This document shows positions 16,657 through 25,836 of a DNA stretch of 37,361 bases, piece after piece. Numbering within the stretch: position 1 is the first letter of the stretch; every line of letters starts with the position of its first letter. The notes under the pieces are model-generated. The model did not search any database. It was not told where the DNA came from and saw only the letters and a program-made list of their open reading frames with translations. Made by a program: the position numbers and the translations under genes. Source of the stretch: Burkholderiales bacterium (GTDB taxonomy: Bacteria; Pseudomonadota; Gammaproteobacteria; Burkholderiales; Burkholderiaceae_C); the NCBI GenBank assembly GCA_019509985.1, contig JAEKLF010000078.1, positions 1 through 37,361 of the forward strand, written 5' to 3'.

Positions 16657-17557
16657 CCTGGCCGCGCCGGCCAAGCTGAACCTCTTCCTGCACGTCGTCG
16701 GCAAACGCGCCGACGGCTATCACTTGCTGCAGTCGGTCTTCGTGCTGATCGACTGGGCCGACACGCTGCATGTCGAGGTCCGCACCGATGGCCGCTTACA
16801 GCGCCATGACGTGCTTGGCGGCACTCATTCCCAAGCATTGCCGGCCGACGATCTCTGCCTGCGCGCCGCGCGGCTGCTGCAGGCCACGACCGGCTGCGGC
16901 CTGGGCGCCGACATCCATCTCGAAAAGCGCCTGCCCGCCGGTGCCGGCATGGGCGGCGGCTCGTCGGACGCGGCGACGACGCTGTTGGCGCTGAACCGGC
17001 TCTGGGACCTGCGCCTGCCGCTGGACAAGCTGATGGCGCTGGGCCTGAAGCTGGGCGCCGACGTGCCCTTCTTCCTGGGCGGTGGCCCGGCCTTCGTGGA
17101 AGGCATTGGCGAGATCCTGCACCCGCTGTCTATCCCGGAGCAGCGCTTCGCGGTGCTCAAGGGTCCGGCCGGCCTGGCGACGCAGGACATCTTTTCCAGC
17201 CCTCTCTTGGCAAGGAGCGAAAACCTGGCTATAGTCGCGGGCTTTCCCGCCCTGGCTGGAACTGCAGAAAACTTAAGCGAAGGCTTCGGTCGAAACGACC
17301 TTCAGCCCGCAGCCGAGGCGATCAGCAGCGAAGTGCGAGACGCGTTGGCCCAGTTGTCCGAAGTTTTCGGCAACGCCCGGATGACGGGTTCAGGTGCTGC
17401 CGTGTTTTCAGTGCTGGCCGGTGATGGAAAAGATGGCAAGGACGATCAGTCCCTGGCGACATTGCTGCAGGCTCGGCCAAGTGCTGAAACTGCGGGGTGG
17501 ACCGGTCGAATCTGCCGCAGCTTAAGCCTTCACCCGCTCGCGGGCTGGGCCGGCTGA
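16640..17557 (+). CDS. ispE: 4-diphosphocytidyl-2-C-methyl-D-erythritol kinase IspE
   Basis: A 305-residue GHMP kinase catalysing the ATP-dependent fourth step of the MEP isoprenoid pathway. N-terminal APAKLNLFLHVVGKRADGYH carries the conserved lysine. The ATP-binding LPAGAGMGGGSSDAA motif is at about residues 94-108, and the C-terminal MTGSGAAVFSVL motif is the third GHMP signature. The start overlaps lolB by 17 bp, so translation is probably coupled. tRNA-Gln follows 40 bp after the stop. Confidence 0.95.
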   Translation: MKALHDLAAPAKLNLFLHVVGKRADGYHLLQSVFVLIDWADTLHVEVRTDGRLQRHDVLGGTHSQALPADDLCLRAARLLQATTGCGLGADIHLEKRLPAGAGMGGGSSDAATTLLALNRLWDLRLPLDKLMALGLKLGADVPFFLGGGPAFVEGIGEILHPLSIPEQRFAVLKGPAGLATQDIFSSPLLARSENLAIVAGFPALAGTAENLSEGFGRNDLQPAAEAISSEVRDALAQLSEVFGNARMTGSGAAVFSVLAGDGKDGKDDQSLATLLQARPSAETAGWTGRICRSLSLHPLAGWAG

Positions 17558-17597
17558 CAAGGTTTATAGGGTTCGGCCGCTCGGCCGGGTCCTGTGT

Positions 17598-17674
17598 AGG
17601 GGAGTCGCCAAGTTGGTCAAGGCATCGGATTTTGATTCCGACATGCGAGGGTTCGAGTCCTTCCTCCCCTGCCA
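17598..17674 (+). tRNA. tRNA-Gln (anticodon UUG)
   Basis: A 77-nt gene including encoded CCA. The acceptor is AGGGGAG/CTCCCCT with discriminator G. The anticodon stem is TCGGA/TCCGA with loop TTTTGAT, placing UUG at 17632-17634. The T arm is GAGGG-TTCGAGT-CCTTC. Its place between ispE and prs is the standard Burkholderiales arrangement. Confidence 0.96.
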
Positions 17675-17739
17675 AATGTTTTCTGTAATTCGCTGAACCG
17701 GCTTGCGCTTCAGCGAGCCACTGACACCAGAGGCTCCCA

Positions 17740-18702
17740 GTGCTGCTCAACACGGTTCTGTTCACCGGCAACGCGAACCCGGTCCTGTCCCAGGAAATCG
17801 CCACCCACCTCGGCCTCGAGCTGGGCAAGGCGGTGGTCGGCCGTTTCTCCGACGGCGAAGTGGCCGTCGAGATCCAGCAGAACGTCCGCGCCCGTGACGT
17901 CTTCGTCATCCAGCCCACCTGCGCGCCGACGAACGAGAACCTGATGGAGCTGCTGATCATGGCGGATGCGCTCAAGCGCTCCAGCGCCCGACGCGTCACC
18001 GCCGTCATCCCCTACTACGGCTATGCCCGCCAGGACCGCCGCCCGCGCAGCACGCGCGTGCCGATTTCGGCCAAGGTGGTTGCCAACCTGCTGGAAACCG
18101 TCGGCGTCGAGCGCGTGCTGACGATGGACCTGCACGCCGACCAGATCCAGGGCTTCTTCGACATCCCGGTCGACAACATCTACGCGTCGCCCGTGCTGCT
18201 GTCGGACCTGAAGAGCCGCAACTACAAGGACCTCGTCGTCGTCAGCCCCGACGTGGGCGGCGTCGTGCGTGCCCGCGCGCTGGCCAAGCAGCTCGGCTGC
18301 GACCTGGCCATCATCGACAAGCGCCGCCCGGCGGCCAATGTCTCCGAAGTCATGCACGTCATCGGCGAGATCGACGGCCGCAACTGCGTCATCATGGACG
18401 ACATGATCGACACCGCCGGCACGCTCGTGAAGGCGGCCGAGGTGCTGAAGGCGCGTGGCGCCAAGAGCGTATTCGCCTACTGCACCCACCCCATCCTGTC
18501 GGGCCCGGCCATCGAGCGCATCGCCGGTTCGCAGCTGGACGAGGTCGTCATCACCAACACCATTCCGCTGACCGACGCGGCCAAGGCCTGCAAGAAGATC
18601 CGCCAGCTGTCGGTGGCCTTCCTGTTTGCCGAGACCATCCGCCGCATCTCTGACGGCGAGTCGGTCACCAGTCTCTTCTCCGAGCAGAACAACAACTTCT
18701 GA
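17740..18702 (+). CDS. prs: Ribose-phosphate pyrophosphokinase (PRPP synthetase)
   Basis: A 320-residue class I enzyme making PRPP from ribose 5-phosphate and ATP for nucleotide, His and Trp synthesis. It shows the [10 protein letters not shown] segment, the flexible-loop [15 protein letters not shown], the [18 protein letters not shown] stretch and the PRPP-binding loop [12 protein letters not shown] at about residues 216-227. The length is normal. The start is GTG at 17740, giving [13 protein letters not shown] with no room for a typical alternative. A hairpin with a T run follows at 18717-18744 before rplY. Confidence 0.97.
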   Translation: MLLNTVLFTGNANPVLSQEIATHLGLELGKAVVGRFSDGEVAVEIQQNVRARDVFVIQPTCAPTNENLMELLIMADALKRSSARRVTAVIPYYGYARQDRRPRSTRVPISAKVVANLLETVGVERVLTMDLHADQIQGFFDIPVDNIYASPVLLSDLKSRNYKDLVVVSPDVGGVVRARALAKQLGCDLAIIDKRRPAANVSEVMHVIGEIDGRNCVIMDDMIDTAGTLVKAAEVLKARGAKSVFAYCTHPILSGPAIERIAGSQLDEVVITNTIPLTDAAKACKKIRQLSVAFLFAETIRRISDGESVTSLFSEQNNNF

Positions 18703-18716
18703 GCGGGGATTTCGTC

Positions 18717-18744
18717 GCGGCCTCCTCAAAACGGGCCGCATTTT
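18717..18744 (+). terminator. Hairpin with T run between prs and rplY
   Basis: GCGGCC (18717-18722) pairs with GGCCGC (18734-18739) across an 11-nt loop and is followed by ATTTT. It may partly terminate prs transcription or act as an attenuator before rplY. Confidence 0.55.
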
Positions 18745-18790
18745 CAACGGCGCCTGGTCGCGGGTGCCGTTTCTCTTTTTGGAGAAAACC

Positions 18791-19414
18791 ATGAAGTTTG
18801 TCGCCTTCGAGCGCAAGTTGCAGGGGACCGGAGCGAGCCGCCGCCTGCGTGTGGCCGGCAAGGTGCCGGGCATTGTTTTTGGCGCCGGTGAGCCCGTCAT
18901 GATCGAACTCGATCACAACGCGCTGTTCCACGCCCTGAAGAAGGAAGCCTTCCACAGCTCGCTGCTGGACATGGAGCTGGGCGGCGCCACCACCCAGGTG
19001 CTGCTGCGTGACTTCCAGATGCACCCGTACAAGCCGCAAGTCCTGCACTGCGACTTCCAGCGCGTGGACGCCACGACCAAGATCACGAAGAAGGTGCCCC
19101 TGCACTTCATCGGCGAAGAGACCTCCGTCGCGGTCAAGACCGACCACTGCACGGTCAACCACGTCGTCACCGAGCTGCTGATCACCTGCCTGGCTCAGCA
19201 ACTGCCCGAGTTCATCGAGGTGGATCTGTCCGGCCTGACCCAGGGTCACTCGCTGCACGTCAACGACATCAAGCTGCCGGAAGGCATCAAGGTCGTCACG
19301 CACGGCAAGCCGAACCCCGTCATCGCGACGCCGATCGCGCCGGCGGCTGAAGAAGTCATCGTCGTGGCCGCCCCGGTCGCCGACGACGGCAAGGGCAAGA
19401 AGAAGAAGAAGTAA
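18791..19414 (+). CDS. rplY: 50S ribosomal protein bL25 (CTC/TL5 family)
   Basis: A 207-residue long-form L25 with the 5S-rRNA-binding N-terminal domain (about 1-90, [19 protein letters not shown]) and the C-terminal TL5/CTC beta domain. A Lys-rich end (GKGKKKKK) follows an Ala/Glu tail. The start at 18791 has a GGAG Shine-Dalgarno 10 bp upstream; an in-frame extension upstream would run through the hairpin. It is followed by a strong terminator, and pth, its common neighbour, is displaced 11 kb downstream. Confidence 0.96.
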   Translation: MKFVAFERKLQGTGASRRLRVAGKVPGIVFGAGEPVMIELDHNALFHALKKEAFHSSLLDMELGGATTQVLLRDFQMHPYKPQVLHCDFQRVDATTKITKKVPLHFIGEETSVAVKTDHCTVNHVVTELLITCLAQQLPEFIEVDLSGLTQGHSLHVNDIKLPEGIKVVTHGKPNPVIATPIAPAAEEVIVVAAPVADDGKGKKKKK

Positions 19415-19440
19415 TTTCTTCCCGGCTTCCTGCCAAAGAA

Positions 19441-19466
19441 AAAGGGCTCCGCAAGGAGCCCTTTTT
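19441..19466 (+). terminator. Strong intrinsic terminator after rplY
   Basis: AAAGGGCTCC (19441-19450) pairs perfectly with GGAGCCCTTT (19455-19464) around a GCAA loop, and runs into TTTTT. Flanking A's make it usable from the opposite strand too, so it may also end the convergent DUF5666 gene. Confidence 0.93.
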
Positions 19467-19483
19467 CATTTCCGCCTCGCCAT

Positions 19484-21172
19484 CTAGAAATCGCAGGGAT
19501 CGCCGGTGCGTGGCGTGCCCAGGTCGACGACGAAGTTGCTCAGCGTCGGCCCGCTGGCGCCGCCCGGCACGGCCACGACCAACTGGCCGCCGGTCCAGCT
19601 GCCGCGCGCGACGACAAGGTCGCCCGCCGCCACCGTCGTCGCCTGCGCATGCAGCCGCCAGCCGCGCGGGCTCGCGAAGGTCGCCGGGTCGGCGGACACG
19701 GCCAGGCCATGGATGGAGAAGCTGCTCGGCGACGCCGCGCTGCTGCCGTTCACCGGCGCCGGGGTCACGTCGACAACGCCCTGCACCGCCGCGCCGCTGG
19801 ACGCCGGCACGATGCGCAGCGCCACCGCCGTGAGCTGGCCGGTGGTGTCGGCCGCGGCGCTGACGACCAGATGCTTGCTCGCCGACGCAGCCAGCACGGT
19901 CTGGAAGCTGGTGATGTTGAACGCCTGGCTGCCCGAACGTGGCGCCATCCATGTGGAACGGTCGGACAGTCGCGTTGACGCGTTGACGTTGATGCTCTGC
20001 CCCAGCACGGTGACCACATAGGTGTTGGCGCTTGAACCCGCCGCCACGGCCGTGAAGTCGCCTTCGACGGCCAGCGAGCGACTGATGGCAGCGTGCAGCA
20101 GCTTGATCGCACTGGCCGTGATGCCAGCGCCGCCCGTGGCCACCGTGCCGGTCACGCGCACGTCGTCACCCACGGTCGGCAGGTTGGCCGCCGCGAGCGC
20201 GGCGCCGTCGATGTTGACGCCGCGCAGCACGAAGCCCGTGCCGCTGGCGCTGGACACGCGCCCCTGCAGCTCGACCGTCGCGCCCACCGTCTGCACCGGC
20301 AACCGGCTGCGCAGCGCGGCGACGCTGGCCGTGAAATTGGTGGCCGGCAGCGCGGGCGCCGTGGCCGAGAAGACCGACACGACCTGGCCGGCGCTGAAAG
20401 CGGAGGTGCAGCTCATCGTGCCGCCCGCGCCCCAGCAGGTCGCGTGGCTCAGGTCCACATTCAGGCCGCCGATCGTCACGCTGGTGGTGCCTGTGGTGAC
20501 GACGGCGCCCTCGGCCTTGAACGCGGCCTGGCTCGGGCCCGGCGCATCGCCGACGGACACCAGCGTCGCGACGATGTTGGCGCCGGTGCCGCTGGCCGAG
20601 AACAGGAAGCCGTGCACCGTCACATAGCTGCCCGGGCCGGTGGGGCTGGTCGTCGCGCCAAGGTCGGACAGGCCCACCACGGCCGTGCAAGGCGAGGTCG
20701 TCGCGGTGACGCAGGCGCGGCGGTCGGAGAAGTTGGTCGCCGACGTCAACTGCACGGTCTGCCCCATGACGGTCAGCGTGCTGGCCGTCGTGTCGGTCGC
20801 GTCCACATAGCCGCGCGCCAGCGGATGCAGGCGGATCTCGGCGGCCCGCGGTGAGGCGGCGTCGAGCGCCGTTGCGGCCATGGGCTTCACGTCCACGCTC
20901 ATGCCGACTTCGAGGGCCGATGCATCGGCCACCGCATCGCCGGTGTCGTTGTCGACGATCTGCGCGCCCTGCGTCGAGAACTCATGCCCGTTGACGAAGA
21001 CGCTGCCAAAGGCGGTGATCTCGCCTGACGAGGCCGACAGCGTCGCGGACGACGGGCCGTTGGAGTTGTCGGGCATGGTCTCGGGTGCGCCCGAGCCCCC
21101 CCCACCGCCACACGATGCCAGCCAGAAAGCGCTGGCCAAGGATGCGGCCAGCACGAAAGCAATACGCCTCAT
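19484..21172 (-). CDS. DUF5666-type outer lipoprotein
   Basis: A 562-residue protein. The N-terminus RRIAFVLAASLASAFWLASC is a lipoprotein signal with lipobox LASC, followed by five glycines. The rest is low in charge, rich in Ala, Thr, Ser, Val and Gly, and built of repeated small beta domains. Phrases such as GEITAFGSVFVNGHEF and VTVLGQSINVNASTRLSDRS are typical of DUF5666. The start at 21172 has a GAGGAG Shine-Dalgarno; an extension to 21352 would overlap the channel gene and precede the signal. Encoded glycines fall on an 8-base C run at 21097-21104. The function of the family is unknown. Confidence 0.85.
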   Translation of the reverse strand: MRRIAFVLAASLASAFWLASCGGGGGSGAPETMPDNSNGPSSATLSASSGEITAFGSVFVNGHEFSTQGAQIVDNDTGDAVADASALEVGMSVDVKPMAATALDAASPRAAEIRLHPLARGYVDATDTTASTLTVMGQTVQLTSATNFSDRRACVTATTSPCTAVVGLSDLGATTSPTGPGSYVTVHGFLFSASGTGANIVATLVSVGDAPGPSQAAFKAEGAVVTTGTTSVTIGGLNVDLSHATCWGAGGTMSCTSAFSAGQVVSVFSATAPALPATNFTASVAALRSRLPVQTVGATVELQGRVSSASGTGFVLRGVNIDGAALAAANLPTVGDDVRVTGTVATGGAGITASAIKLLHAAISRSLAVEGDFTAVAAGSSANTYVVTVLGQSINVNASTRLSDRSTWMAPRSGSQAFNITSFQTVLAASASKHLVVSAAADTTGQLTAVALRIVPASSGAAVQGVVDVTPAPVNGSSAASPSSFSIHGLAVSADPATFASPRGWRLHAQATTVAAGDLVVARGSWTGGQLVVAVPGGASGPTLSNFVVDLGTPRTGDPCDF

Positions 21173-21317
21173 TTCGCAGCTCCTCGCGATGGCAGGACCC
21201 CGCGGCCCTCCGCCAGCACCCGGCGGCGAACCCGCGGCACCGAGCGAACGGGAGCTTGCGCCGCCAACGTTGCCGGCGCGTAGCGAAACTGTGTCGAGCG
21301 GAAACCGACGCCTGCGG

Positions 21318-22715
21318 CTATGGCTGCTGCTGCGTCTGCGGCAGCTGACCACCGAGGTTCTTCAGCAGCAGGTTGGCCGCCGCGAGCTGGCGGTTGCGCG
21401 AGGACAGCAGGCTGCCCTCGGACGACAGCGCGGCCGTCTGCGCGGCGCTGACATTCAGGAAGCTGACCGTGCCGGCGCGGTACTGGGCCAGCACGATGTC
21501 GAGGTTGCGCTGGGCGGCCTCGAAGGCATCGCGCTGCAGGGCCAGCGCGGCGCCGGACTCCGCGAAATCGACGAGGTTGTCCTCGACCTCCTGGAAGGCC
21601 GTCAGCACGGCCTGGCGGTAGTTGGCCGTCGCCGCGTCGGCCGAGGCGCGCGCCTGGTCGCTGGCCAGGCGGCGCTGGCCGCCGTCGAAGATGGGCGCCG
21701 TCACCGCCGCGCCGAGCGACCAGATCAGGTTGGGCGCGGAGATCAGGTTGGACCAGGACGCGCCGCGGTAGCCGGCGCTGGCCGACAGGTCGACGGCCGG
21801 GAAGAAGGCCGCGTCGGCGATGCCGATCTGCGCGTAGGCCGCGACCTGGCGGGCGCGCGCGGCGGCGATGTCGGGGCGCTGGGCCAGCAGCGTGGACGGC
21901 AGCAGGTCAGGCACCGGCGGCAGCTCGGGCAGATGGGCGCTCGGCAGCACGTCGAACTGGCTGGGCAGCTTGCCGAGCTGCGCCGCGATGGAATGCTCGA
22001 GCTGGGCACGCTGGGCGCGCATGTCGCTGAGCTGCGACTGCACGCTGCGCAACTGGGTGCGGGCCTGCAGCACGTCGGTCTGCGCGACGACGCCGCTGGC
22101 GTAGCGCACCTGCGTCAGTTCCAGCGCACGCTGGTCGGCCGCCACGGTGCGCTCCAGCAGTGCCTGCTGAGCCTCGGCAGTGCGCAGCGCGAAATAGCTC
22201 TGCGTCAGCGTCGCCTGGGCCGACAGGCGCAGTGCCGCCACGTCGGCCTGGCTGGCGCGGTAATTGGCGCCGGCGGCCTTGACGCCTTCGGCGAGGCGGC
22301 CCCACAGGTCGATCTCCCAGGCGGCGTTGGCCGACAGCGAATCGTTCGTCGACACCGTGCGCTTGCCGTTGCTCTCGCTGGCCGAGCGCGTGCTGCCGCC
22401 GCCGACGGACAGCGTCGGCCAGATCGCCGAGCTACTGGCCTTCAGCACGGCGCGGGCCGACGCGACCTGGGCCAGCGCGGCCGCGAGATTCTGGTTGCCG
22501 ACGATGAGGTCGGCCTGCAGGCCGTCCAGCACCGGGTCCTTGAACAGCGTCCACCAGGCCTCGGGCACGGCCGCCTCGGGTGCGACGCGTTGCCAGGCGG
22601 TCGAGCCCTTGAAGCTGGCGGGCAGCGCGGGTTCGGCCGGCGGGTGCTGCGCCGTCACGGCGCAGCCGGCCAGCACAATGGCCAAGGTCAGGGGAGCGAG
22701 GGCAGTCTTCGGCAT
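21318..22715 (-). CDS. RND efflux outer-membrane channel lipoprotein (NodT family)
   Basis: A 465-residue OEP-family channel with a lipoprotein signal (LAIVLAGC, lipobox LAGC). Two repeated OEP regions have family features WWTLFKDPVLDGL near the N-terminus, WEIDLWGRLAEGVKAA, QRPDIAAARARQVAAYAQIG and FQEVEDNLVDF. It forms the trimeric exit duct for the MdtABC-type pump encoded upstream. It starts 4 bp after the mdtC stop as the last gene of the operon. Which MdtA it docks to is inferred from linkage. Confidence 0.92.
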   Translation of the reverse strand: MPKTALAPLTLAIVLAGCAVTAQHPPAEPALPASFKGSTAWQRVAPEAAVPEAWWTLFKDPVLDGLQADLIVGNQNLAAALAQVASARAVLKASSSAIWPTLSVGGGSTRSASESNGKRTVSTNDSLSANAAWEIDLWGRLAEGVKAAGANYRASQADVAALRLSAQATLTQSYFALRTAEAQQALLERTVAADQRALELTQVRYASGVVAQTDVLQARTQLRSVQSQLSDMRAQRAQLEHSIAAQLGKLPSQFDVLPSAHLPELPPVPDLLPSTLLAQRPDIAAARARQVAAYAQIGIADAAFFPAVDLSASAGYRGASWSNLISAPNLIWSLGAAVTAPIFDGGQRRLASDQARASADAATANYRQAVLTAFQEVEDNLVDFAESGAALALQRDAFEAAQRNLDIVLAQYRAGTVSFLNVSAAQTAALSSEGSLLSSRNRQLAAANLLLKNLGGQLPQTQQQP

Positions 22716-22719
22716 GGCT

Positions 22720-25700
22720 TCAGGTCGTGGCTGGGAGGGCGGCTGGCGCTTCCGCCGGCGCGGGCACGCGGCGCTTGCGGCTCAGCCTGTCCATGCAGCA
22801 GAACACGACGGGCGTGGTGTAGAGGGTCAGCAGCTGGCTCAGCAGCAAGCCGCCGACGATGGAGATGCCCAGCGGCACGCGCAGTTCGGCGCCTTCGCCG
22901 TGACCCAGGGCCAGCGGCACCGCGCCGAAGACCGCGGCCACCGTCGTCATCAGGATGGGGCGCAGGCGCAGCAGCGCCGCGCGGTAGATGGCCGCACCGG
23001 CCGACAGGCGCCGACCACGAGCGAAGGCGCCGTCCTGCGCCGAGATGGCGAAGTCCAGCATCATGATGGCGTTCTTTTTGACGATGCCGATCAGCAGCAC
23101 GACGCCGATCAGCGCAATGATGGTGAAGTCGGTCTTGAAGGCCAGCAGCGCCAGCAGCGCGCCGACGCCGGCCGACGGCAGCGTCGACAGGATGGTGATC
23201 GGGTGGATGAGGCTCTCGTAGAGGACGCCCAGCACCAGGTAGATGGTGACGATGGCCGCGAGGATGAGCAGCGGCTGGGATTTCAGCGAGGACTGGAAGG
23301 CCTGTGCCGTGCCCTGGAAGCTGCCGCGCACCGACACCGGCGCGCCGCTGTGCGCGACGGCGTCGTTGACCGCGGCCACCGCGTCCGACAGCGCCACGCC
23401 CGCCGCCAGGTTGAAGCTGATCGTGCTGGCCGGCGTCCCGCTCTGGTGGTTGACGGCCAGCGGTGTGCCGGTGGTCTCCACGCGCGCCACGGCCGACAGC
23501 GGCACCTGCACCCCGCCGCTGCTGGTCAGCATCAGCCGGTCCAGCGTCTGCGGGTTCTGCAGCCACACGGGCGCCAGCTCCATGACGACGCGGTACTGGT
23601 TCAGCGGGTTGTAGATGACGCCGACCTGGCGCTGGCCGAAGGCGTCGTTGAGCACGCTGTCCAGCGCACTCATCGTCAGCCCCAGGCGCGCGAGCGCGTC
23701 GCGGTCGACGACGAGGGAGGTCTGCACGCCCTTGTCCTGCTGGTCGGTGTTGACGTCGGTGATCTCGGGCACCTCGGTCAGCGCGCGGCGGATGCGCGGC
23801 TCCCAGGTGCGCAGGTCGGCCAGGTCGTCGGCCTGCAGCGTGAACTGCCACGACGCGTTGGACTGGCGGCCGCCGATGCGGATGTCCTGCACTGGCGCCA
23901 GGAAGAGGTTGGCGCCGGGCACGCCCGCAAGCTTGCCGCGCAAGCGGTTCATCACGTCGTCGACGCTCTCCTTGCGCTGGTCACGGCCTTTCAATGCGAT
24001 GAACATGTTGGCGCTGTTGCGCTGGCCGCCGCCAGTGAAGCCCATCACGTTGGCCACCGCCGGATCGGCGCGCACGATGTCATGGAAGGTGCGCAGCTTG
24101 AGCTGCATGGCCTGGAAGGAGCTGGCCTGGTCGGCCTGAACGCCGCCGAACATCAGGCCGGTGTCCTGCTGCGGAAAGAACCCTTTGGGCACGCTGATGT
24201 AGAGCGACACGTTGAGCGCCACGACGCCCGCCAGCACCAGCAGCGCCAGCGGCTGGTGGCGCAGCGTCCAGCGCAGGGAGCGCCGGTAGCCGCGCATCAG
24301 CGCGCGCTGCAAGCCAGCCAGCCTGCGGGCGATGCGGCCGGGCTTGCGCGCGGCGGCGCGGGGCTTGAGCAGCGTCGCGGCCATCATCGGCGTCGTGGTC
24401 AGCGACACGACCATGGACACGAGGATGGCCACCGACAGCACGACAGCGAACTCGCGGAACAATCGGCCGACGATGCCACCCATGGCCAGGATGGGAATGA
24501 AGACGGCGATCAGGCTCAGCGAGATCGAGACGACGGTGAAGCCGATTTCGCGCGCGCCGCGCAGCGCCGCCTCGCGTGGCGGCACGCCGCGCTCGATGTG
24601 GCGGGAGATGTTTTCCAGCACGACGATGGCGTCATCGACGACGAAGCCGGTGGCCACGGTCATGGCCATCAGCGACAGGTTGTCGATGCTGTAGCCCAGC
24701 AGGTACATGACGCCGAAGGTGCCGGCCAGCGACACCGGCACGGCCACGGCCGGCAGCAGGGCCGCGCGCAGCCGGCGCAGGAAGATGAAGACGACGACGA
24801 TGACCAGGCCGAAGGCGATGACCAGCGTTCGCTGCACCTCGACGATGCTGCCGCGTATGGTCGCCGTGCGGTCCATGACGACGTTGACGTCGATGGCCGG
24901 CGAGATGGACGCGCGCAGCTGCGGCAGCAGCGCCCGCACGGTGTCGACGGTCTTGATGATGTTGGCGCCGGGCGCCTTGTTCAGGATCAGCAGCACGGCG
25001 GACTTGCCGTTGGCCAGGCCGTCGTTGCGCACGTCCTGCACGCTGTCCTGGATGTCGGCCACGTCGCGCAGATGCACGGCGGCGCCATTGCGATAGCTCA
25101 GTACCAGCGGCGCGTAGTCGCTGGCGCGGCGGGCCTGGTCGTTGGCGGCGATCTGCCAGTAGCGGTCGCCGTTCTCCAGCACGCCCTTGGGCCGGTTGGC
25201 ATTCGTGCCGACGACGGCCGTCCTGACCTGCTCCAGCGAGATGCCCTGGGACGACAGCTTGTTTGGATCCAGCTCGATGCGCACGGCCGGCAGCGCACCG
25301 CCGCCCACGTTGACCTGGCCGACGCCGTCGACTTGCGACAGGCGCTGCGCGAGCACGGTGGATGCGGCGTCATACATCTGGCCGCGCGTCAGCGTGTCGG
25401 ACGTCAGCGACACGATCATGATGGGCGCGTCCGCCGGGTTGACCTTGCGATAGGTCGGATTGCTCGGCATGCCGGTGGGCAGCAGCGCCCGCGAGGCGTT
25501 GATGCCGGCCTGAACGTCGCGTGCGGCACCGTCGATGTCGCGGTTCAGGTCGAACTGCAGCGTGATGCGCGAATTGCCCAGCGACGAGGACGACGTGATC
25601 TCGGTGACGCCGGCAATGCTGCCGAGCGTGCGCTCCAGCGGCGTCGCCACGGTGGCGGCCATCGTGTCGGGACTGGCGCCGGGCAGCGAGGCGCTGACCG

Positions 25701-25836
25701 AGATCGTCGGGAACTCGACCTGGGGCAGCGGCGCGATGGGCAGCAGCAGATAGGCCATGGCGCCGGCCAGCGCGATGCCGCAGGTGACCAGGGCCGTGCC
25801 GATCGGCCGCTCGATGAAGGCGCGCGACAGGTTCAC
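22720..25836 (-). CDS. mdtC: RND multidrug efflux permease, MdtC-like
   Basis: A 1038-residue inner-membrane RND transporter. The start is GTG at 25836, giving [16 protein letters not shown] and a GTGA overlap with the mdtB stop. An open frame continues upstream to 27507 but is antisense-frame shadow over mdtB. It shows the TM4-region [21 protein letters not shown] and the TM10-11 [20 protein letters not shown]. Paired with the upstream homologue it should form the MdtB2C heterotrimer, a proton-driven exporter. The C-terminal [32 protein letters not shown] is standard. Confidence 0.93.
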   Translation of the reverse strand: MNLSRAFIERPIGTALVTCGIALAGAMAYLLLPIAPLPQVEFPTISVSASLPGASPDTMAATVATPLERTLGSIAGVTEITSSSSLGNSRITLQFDLNRDIDGAARDVQAGINASRALLPTGMPSNPTYRKVNPADAPIMIVSLTSDTLTRGQMYDAASTVLAQRLSQVDGVGQVNVGGGALPAVRIELDPNKLSSQGISLEQVRTAVVGTNANRPKGVLENGDRYWQIAANDQARRASDYAPLVLSYRNGAAVHLRDVADIQDSVQDVRNDGLANGKSAVLLILNKAPGANIIKTVDTVRALLPQLRASISPAIDVNVVMDRTATIRGSIVEVQRTLVIAFGLVIVVVFIFLRRLRAALLPAVAVPVSLAGTFGVMYLLGYSIDNLSLMAMTVATGFVVDDAIVVLENISRHIERGVPPREAALRGAREIGFTVVSISLSLIAVFIPILAMGGIVGRLFREFAVVLSVAILVSMVVSLTTTPMMAATLLKPRAAARKPGRIARRLAGLQRALMRGYRRSLRWTLRHQPLALLVLAGVVALNVSLYISVPKGFFPQQDTGLMFGGVQADQASSFQAMQLKLRTFHDIVRADPAVANVMGFTGGGQRNSANMFIALKGRDQRKESVDDVMNRLRGKLAGVPGANLFLAPVQDIRIGGRQSNASWQFTLQADDLADLRTWEPRIRRALTEVPEITDVNTDQQDKGVQTSLVVDRDALARLGLTMSALDSVLNDAFGQRQVGVIYNPLNQYRVVMELAPVWLQNPQTLDRLMLTSSGGVQVPLSAVARVETTGTPLAVNHQSGTPASTISFNLAAGVALSDAVAAVNDAVAHSGAPVSVRGSFQGTAQAFQSSLKSQPLLILAAIVTIYLVLGVLYESLIHPITILSTLPSAGVGALLALLAFKTDFTIIALIGVVLLIGIVKKNAIMMLDFAISAQDGAFARGRRLSAGAAIYRAALLRLRPILMTTVAAVFGAVPLALGHGEGAELRVPLGISIVGGLLLSQLLTLYTTPVVFCCMDRLSRKRRVPAPAEAPAALPATT

